From: Methanothrix sp.
GTDB lineage: Archaea > Halobacteriota > Methanosarcinia > Methanotrichales > Methanotrichaceae
Direction: 5' to 3'
Assembly (NCBI GenBank): GCA_028688175.1
Contig: JAQTYS010000093.1
Location: forward strand, 1 to 9,850
DNA: 9,850 nucleotides
This document shows, one piece after another, positions 7,075 through 9,850 of the stretch (its first letter is position 1; every line of letters begins with the position of its first letter). The notes under the pieces were generated by a model that saw nothing but the letters and a program-made list of their open reading frames with translations, was not told where the DNA came from and did no database searches. A program made the position numbers and the translations under genes.

Positions 7075-8192
7075 ATTTCCATTTCTGAAAAGAAGTGGCT
7101 CCATTGAAACCACCAGATGCCTTCACTGTTTCGGAGGTATGTTGCAAAATTATCATTTCCATTTCTGAAAAGAAGTGGCTCCATTGAAACACCCATTGAG
7201 CAGGGCCGGGAATAATCAGGAAAGCAAGCATATTTCCATTTCTGAAAAGAAGTGGCTCCATTGAAACCACCGAGATGTTGCAAGGAACTCCTATGCAGTC
7301 TTTATCCTATTTCCATTTCTGAAAAGAAGTGGCTCCATTGAAACCACCGAGATGTTGCAAGGAACTCCTATGCAGTCTTTATCCTATTTCCATTTCTGAA
7401 AAGAAGTGGCTCCATTGAAACACTAAGTATTGAAGCTGCTCCCCCATATACAACAATCGCCTCCATTTCCATTTCTGAAAAGAAGTGGCTCCATTGAAAC
7501 CCATAATTAGCAAAGGAAATAATCATGGCTATTAAATACAGGATTTCCATTTCTGAAAAGAAGTGGCTCCATTGAAACCTTCCAGCCCCCTGATACCGTC
7601 GAAACTATCGAAAATAAACGCTCCGCATTTCCATTTCTGAAAAGAAGTGGCTCCATTGAAACCCACCGTTCACCGCTGAATCAAAGAGATACACCGAGTA
7701 TTATTTCCATTTCTGAAAAGAAGTGGCTCCATTGAAACGAGAATAGTTTTGCAAATTCCTCGTCTTGCATCATTATTTCCATTTCTGAAAAGAAGTGGCT
7801 CCATTGAAACCCATTATATGTCCGTTTTTTAACAAAGATACATATCTGCCAATTTCCATTTCTGAAAAGAAGTGGCTCCATTGAAACCCAGCGTAATTGA
7901 CAGCTCCGATGGGAAGAATCGTGAACATATTTCCATTTCTGAAAAGAAGTGGCTCCATTGAAACCCCTGTTCTATTCGGCATTCCAGATATCCCGGTCAT
8001 AGTCATTTCCATTTCTGAAAAGAAGTGGCTCCATTGAAACAGCTTGTTGTAATCAAGCATCGCCAATAGGTTGGCAACCGAATTTCCATTTCTGAAAAGA
8101 AGTGGCTCCATTGAAACGCTTCCCAAAACCAGATAACGCATTCGCCGAGCTAGCCAATTTCCATTTCTGAAAAGAAGTGGCTCCATTGAAGC
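7075..8192 (+). CRISPR. CRISPR array, 15 repeats of 36 bp and 14 spacers
   Basis: The repeat starts ATTTCCATTTCT, continues GAAAAGAAGTGGCTCC and ends ATTGAAAC. Repeats start at 7075, 7155, 7232, 7309, 7386, 7465, 7543, 7627, 7703, 7775, 7852, 7929, 8005, 8082 and 8157. The first 14 are identical by eye; the last has A to G at position 35, marking the trailer end. Spacers measure 44, 41, 41, 41, 43, 42, 48, 40, 36, 41, 41, 40, 41 and 39 bp; spacers 3 and 4 are identical. Transcription is probably left to right, giving crRNAs with an ATTGAAAC-type 5' handle as in type I-A/I-B and III systems. Within the repeat, ATTTCT-GAAA-AGAAGT can form a weak 6-bp stem (one G-U pair) with a GNRA-type loop. 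No match of a spacer to the rest of the window was seen. Confidence 0.99.
7268..7421 (+). repeat. Tandem duplication of one spacer-repeat unit (77 bp x 2)
   Basis: Spacer 3 (7268-7308) and spacer 4 (7345-7385) are the same 41 bases, starting CACCGAGATGTTGC and ending TTTATCCT. Each is followed by an identical repeat, so a 77-bp unit is duplicated exactly. Recombination or slippage between repeats is the simplest cause, since independent capture of the same 41-base spacer next to itself is unlikely. Confidence 0.95.
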
Positions 8193-8207
8193 GCAGAGTT
8201 GTTTAGC

Positions 8208-8224
8208 ATCTCCATGTCTGAAAA
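8208..8224 (+). repeat. Decayed half CRISPR repeat at the array trailer
   Basis: ATCTCCATGTCTGAAAA matches the first 17 bases of the repeat with two changes, then diverges into the trailer. It lies only 15 bases after repeat 15, so the intervening spacer is truncated. The same half repeat, with the same T to G change in CCATGTCT, occurs at 9450-9466. Confidence 0.75.
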
Positions 8225-8227
8225 GAC

Positions 8228-8432
8228 GATGCAAAACGCGGAGGGCTGATCGAGCAGGTATCTCCTTATCTCTTTGCATCAATCAACTGCACATACCTAA
8301 TTTCCAAGCCTGCCCGGCGCTGAGGGCGCAGAGCTCAACCCGCGCGTTTTTCGCGCGCGGCAGACCGCCAAAAATATTGATGGTAAAAAACCAAAAAATG
8401 CTGCCGGATGCATGAAAGAGAGAAATCAATTG
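8228..8432. repeat. Trailer block, copy A of a direct repeat of about 205 bp
   Basis: This block is nearly identical to 9470-9674. It runs from GATGCAAAACGCGGAGG through CTGCCGGATGCATGAAAGAG and fades at CAATTG. Differences are mostly single changes and A- or T-run lengths, plus a variable patch around 8371-8387. It contains paired segments: GATGCAAA (8228-8235) with TTTGCATC (8273-8280), GCGC-TGAGG-GCGC, and CCGCGCG (8340-8346) with CGCGCGG (8354-8360) around a T-rich loop. It may be a transcription-terminating trailer or a small structured RNA. No protein-coding ORF is credible here. Confidence 0.9.
8340..8360. terminator. GC hairpin with T-rich loop in trailer copy A
   Basis: CCGCGCG and CGCGCGG are exact inverse complements flanking TTTTTCG. 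A second possible hairpin, GCGG-CAGA-CCGC, overlaps the right arm. No T-run follows, so intrinsic termination is uncertain; the stem is kept in copy B (9583-9604). Confidence 0.4.
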
Positions 8433-8443
8433 AATAAAATGTC

Positions 8444-8730
8444 TCAGGCTTCCGATTCAATCCCCTGCATCATCATCTCAGGGATTAGCTTCTCGATCTC
8501 CTGGAAATGATGAAGAGCTTCAAATCCTTTGCTGGTGGTTTTATATCTGGGAAATTCGCTCTCCAGTCGCTCAGCCAGCCCGTTTTGATGAGAGGATTCA
8601 AATAAGGTACAACAGTTCGAAAATTCAGATTGCAGGAATACACAATCTGTGTCTTATTTGCCCCCCCAGCACACATGCAAAATATTGCATAATATTTGAT
8701 CTTTGAAACACAAAATATATCTACTTACAA
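8444..8730 (-). pseudogene. Frameshifted archaeal winged-helix regulator (HTH_45/ArnR1-like)
   Basis: Reading the minus strand, one frame gives ANKTQIVYSCNLNF then RTVVPYLNPLIKTG, the typical recognition-helix region of small archaeal winged-helix proteins. The neighbouring frame then gives LAERLESEFPRYKTTSKGFE then ALHHFQEIEKLIPEM and a stop at 8446-8444, the expected wing and C-terminal helix. The break is near GGCTGGCTGAG (about 8570-8590). A second break lies in a run of seven G (minus strand, 8661-8667), where the N-terminal part SRYILCFKDQILCNILHVC is in another frame. Spliced, the protein would be about 95 aa, normal for the family. The gene lies just outside trailer copy A and runs opposite to the toxin-antitoxin pair. 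Family recognition is fairly confident; loss of function is inferred from the two frameshifts, one of which sits in a homopolymer and could be a sequence error. Confidence 0.7.
8675..8720 (+). promoter_or_regulatory. Candidate promoter and operator of the toxin-antitoxin operon
   Basis: AAATATAT (8713-8720) is a TATA-like box that would start transcription near 8740-8746. Just upstream, ATGCAA-AATA-TTGCAT (8675-8690) is a perfect 6-bp inverted repeat inside a longer AT-rich near-palindrome. Antitoxins commonly repress their own promoters at such sites. The overlap with the start of the winged-helix pseudogene means it could also have served that gene. Confidence 0.4.
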
Positions 8731-8746
8731 TCCTTACAGAGCTATT

Positions 8747-9034
8747 ATGCGCAAAATCAGTGGCGAAATTGAAGTCAGGTCCGTGCCGGAGCATGGAGAA
8801 AACATTGCCCAAGAAATCAAGCCAAAAAACATGCATGTGACCGGAAAGATGTCTGCTACCAGTCGCATTCCCGTATCAAGAGCAGTGTGGGAAGAGCTAT
8901 CAGGTCTTAAGAGTGCAGGAGAGACTTATGATCACCTCTTGGCAGAGATGATCGAGAGAGAAAAAAATCGGCGGTTATTTGAGGATATGGACCGCATTGA
9001 GAAAAGGGGTAAGTTTGTGGCGATGAAATGGTAA
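8747..9034 (+). CDS. Antitoxin of a RelBE-like toxin-antitoxin pair
   Basis: The conserved part starts at ATG 8849: MSATSRIPVSRAVWEELSG, then GETYDHLLAEMIEREKNR, ending KRGKFVAMKW. This is the pattern of small archaeal antitoxins (ribbon-helix-helix-like N-terminus with T-R-I-P-V-S, then a GETYDxLL helix). The C-terminal charged helix would wrap the toxin. The start is uncertain. ATG 8747 (95 aa) fits the TATA box, giving an almost leaderless message, and its extra 34 codons look coding; ATG 8849 (61 aa) matches the usual family length and has GGAAAG directly before it. ATG 8696 lies upstream of the predicted transcription start and is unlikely. The stop overlaps the toxin start by 7 bases, so the pair is translationally coupled. 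Expected to neutralise the toxin and autoregulate. Confidence 0.8.
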   Translation: MRKISGEIEVRSVPEHGENIAQEIKPKNMHVTGKMSATSRIPVSRAVWEELSGLKSAGETYDHLLAEMIEREKNRRLFEDMDRIEKRGKFVAMKW

Positions 9035-9321
9035 ACTTCTGTGTGCTGATAGATGAAGATGCACAGGAGTTCCTGGATAAGCTATCTAAGAAAAGCAATG
9101 AGATCGTCAAAACCAAACTCCGGATTCTCGAAAGCGATCCATTTCCCGGAAAAGGCGGCGACAAAGAGCTGCTTCGATCTCCAAAGCATGATGATGTCTA
9201 TAGATTGCATATTTCCCGATCATATACTGCCTTTTATCGTATTTCCCAAGATGAAAAGACTGTGAGAATTCTATGGCTCGGAACTATCGAACAGGCGCAT
9301 AAAAAATACGTTCGTGTCTAA
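9028..9321 (+). CDS. RelE/ParE-superfamily toxin
   Basis: This 97-aa protein has the RelE-fold order: an N-terminal strand (VNFCVLIDEDAQEFL), two helices with the lysine-rich stretch KLSKKSNEIVKTKLRIL, the segment DPFPGKGGDKELLR, then core strands DVYRLHISRSYTAFYRI and KTVRILWLGTIEQAHKKY. Basic and aromatic residues R59, R64, Y70, R71 and the terminal H91-K-K-Y94 are placed where RelE toxins carry RNA-contacting or catalytic residues. RelE toxins cut mRNA on the ribosome; ParE relatives act on gyrase. The sequence alone does not separate these, although the C-terminal HKKY favours RelE. It overlaps the antitoxin gene by 7 bases, and the pair sits between the two CRISPR trailer copies. Confidence 0.88.
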   Translation: MVNFCVLIDEDAQEFLDKLSKKSNEIVKTKLRILESDPFPGKGGDKELLRSPKHDDVYRLHISRSYTAFYRISQDEKTVRILWLGTIEQAHKKYVRV

Positions 9322-9368
9322 TGTTCCATAACCCAGCAGCTCAAATTTCTCAATGATATCTTTGTAGT

Positions 9369-9404
9369 ATTTCCATTTCCGAAAAGAAGTGGCCCCATTG
9401 AAGC
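9369..9404 (+). repeat. Relic CRISPR repeat downstream of the toxin gene
   Basis: These 36 bases match the array repeat with three changes: T to C at positions 12 and 25, and A to G at position 35. The position-35 change is shared with repeat 15 of the main array. It is followed by 45 spacer-like bases (9405-9449) and a half repeat (9450-9466), so it is the stump of a second array or a duplicated array end. The 47 bases between the toxin stop and this relic hold nothing I recognise. Confidence 0.92.
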
Positions 9405-9449
9405 TGTGTGATAATCAGTGTTGTAGATGTCAGGATACACATCGTCCTG

Positions 9450-9466
9450 ATTTCCATGTCTGAAAA
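9450..9466 (+). repeat. Decayed half CRISPR repeat preceding trailer copy B
   Basis: ATTTCCATGTCTGAAAA matches the first 17 bases of the array repeat with one change (T to G), the same change as in 8208-8224. It then runs into the trailer block. Confidence 0.8.
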
Positions 9467-9469
9467 TCC

Positions 9470-9674
9470 GATGCAAAACGCGGAGGGCTGATCGAGCAGG
9501 GATCTCCTTATCTCTTTGCATCAATCAACTGCACATACCAAATTTCCAAAGCCTGCCCGGCGCTGAGGGCGCAGAGTTCAATCCGCGCGTTTTTTCGCGC
9601 GCGGCAGCCCGCCAAAAGAGTAACTGGAAAACCAAAAAAATGCTGCCGGATGCATGAAAGAGAGCAGCCAATTG
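9470..9674. repeat. Trailer block, copy B of a direct repeat of about 205 bp
   Basis: Near-identical to 8228-8432 in the same orientation. The paired segments are kept: GATGCAAA (9470-9477) with TTTGCATC (9515-9522) and CCGCGCG (9583-9589) with CGCGCGG (9598-9604). The T-loop is one base longer and a patch near 9616-9630 differs. With the relic repeats it shows that the whole array end exists twice, about 1.2 kb apart. Confidence 0.9.
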
Positions 9675-9739
9675 CGTGATCACTTTGTCCATGATTTTGA
9701 AATCGTGGGCCTAATAATAATAGTAACCTTAACTCCGCA
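9675..9739. other. Short intergenic stretch, no recognised feature
   Basis: Between trailer copy B and the possible minus-strand coding end I see only AT-rich sequence with CCTAATAATAATAG and no coding signal. Confidence 0.5.
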
Positions 9740-9850
9740 TTACGTGGGGAATAGATTTAGTTTAAGCCTTGCATCCAAATCTCGAACTTTTTTAGGAATT
9801 TCCATAATAGCGCTCTCTTTGCCATAGTCGATATGATATATTTTGCTATA
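9740..9850 (-). CDS. Possible C-terminal end of a minus-strand gene, partial
   Basis: Read on the minus strand from the window edge, the frame is open for 36 codons and reads IYHIDYGKESAIMEIPKKVR, then DLDARLKLNLFPT, and stops at TAA (9742-9740). The amino-acid make-up and charged helix-like segment look like real protein. The family is not recognised and the gene start would lie beyond the window. An internal ATG at EIPKKVR could be a separate short start. Chance openness over 36 codons cannot be excluded. Confidence 0.35.
   Translation of the reverse strand, partial: YSKIYHIDYGKESAIMEIPKKVRDLDARLKLNLFPT

Noticed and set aside
6879..7088. Plus-strand 69-aa ORF in the leader
   Set aside because: It overlaps the TATA box, inverted repeat and first CRISPR repeat, with no ribosome site and no coding-like composition.
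6891..8282. Series of minus-strand ORFs across the array with repeated peptides such as VSMEPLLFRNGN and FQWSHFFSEME
   Set aside because: They are translations of the CRISPR repeat read in different frames; the repeated peptide is the repeat itself.
8654..8836. Minus-strand 60-aa ORF over the antitoxin start region as an independent gene
   Set aside because: Only its last part (SRYILCFKDQILCNILHVC) looks real, and this is better explained as the N-terminus of the frameshifted winged-helix pseudogene.
9318..9524. Minus-strand ORF sharing the start MMQRDKEIPARSALRVLHR with one ending at 8282
   Set aside because: The shared peptide comes from the duplicated trailer block; the rest runs into CRISPR repeat relics, and there is no ribosome site or family resemblance.

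Overview
The window looks like a chromosomal segment of a methanogenic archaeon, most likely a Methanothrix (Methanosaeta)-type or related Methanosarcinales/Methanotrichales organism. The grounds are a giant surface protein rich in N-glycosylation sequons with C-terminal AGWN repeats, archaeal-style TATA boxes, an archaeal winged-helix gene remnant and an archaeal-type small antitoxin. This assignment is inferred from style, not from a database match.

Left third (1-3882): the 3' part of one very large gene for a secreted or surface multidomain protein. It has a glycosidase-like barrel, a cell-wall-binding-like fold, a beta-sandwich stretch, a gingipain-like (C25) cysteine peptidase domain and two C-terminal AGWN repeats. 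A GC-rich stretch with broken reading frames follows (3915-4205) and looks like a decayed small beta-barrel gene.

Middle (4192-8192): a compact CRISPR adaptation locus. A 182-aa protein with one N-terminal membrane anchor and a minimal SAVED-like sensor domain lies 16 bp upstream of a cas4-cas1 fusion, which overlaps the ribosome-binding region of cas2. The Cas1 half keeps its metal ligands and the Cas4 half keeps its four cysteines, but the Cas4 RecB-type nuclease residues look substituted. A leader of about 318 bp with a TATA box and a spaced 14-bp inverted repeat precedes an array of 15 repeats (36 bp) and 14 spacers (36-48 bp). No interference effector, cas6 or cas3 is present in the window.

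Right third (8193-9850): a trailer block of about 205 bp occurs twice as a direct repeat (8228-8432 and 9470-9674), each copy preceded by decayed CRISPR repeats. Between the copies lie a frameshifted winged-helix pseudogene on the minus strand and an intact RelBE-like toxin-antitoxin operon. The end of the array therefore appears to have been duplicated around a toxin-antitoxin module, or two arrays once flanked it. A short C-terminal fragment of a minus-strand gene may run off the right edge.

The most notable system is the membrane-anchored SAVED-like protein in apparent operon with cas4-cas1-cas2. It may couple a nucleotide second messenger, or another signal, at the membrane to the CRISPR locus.
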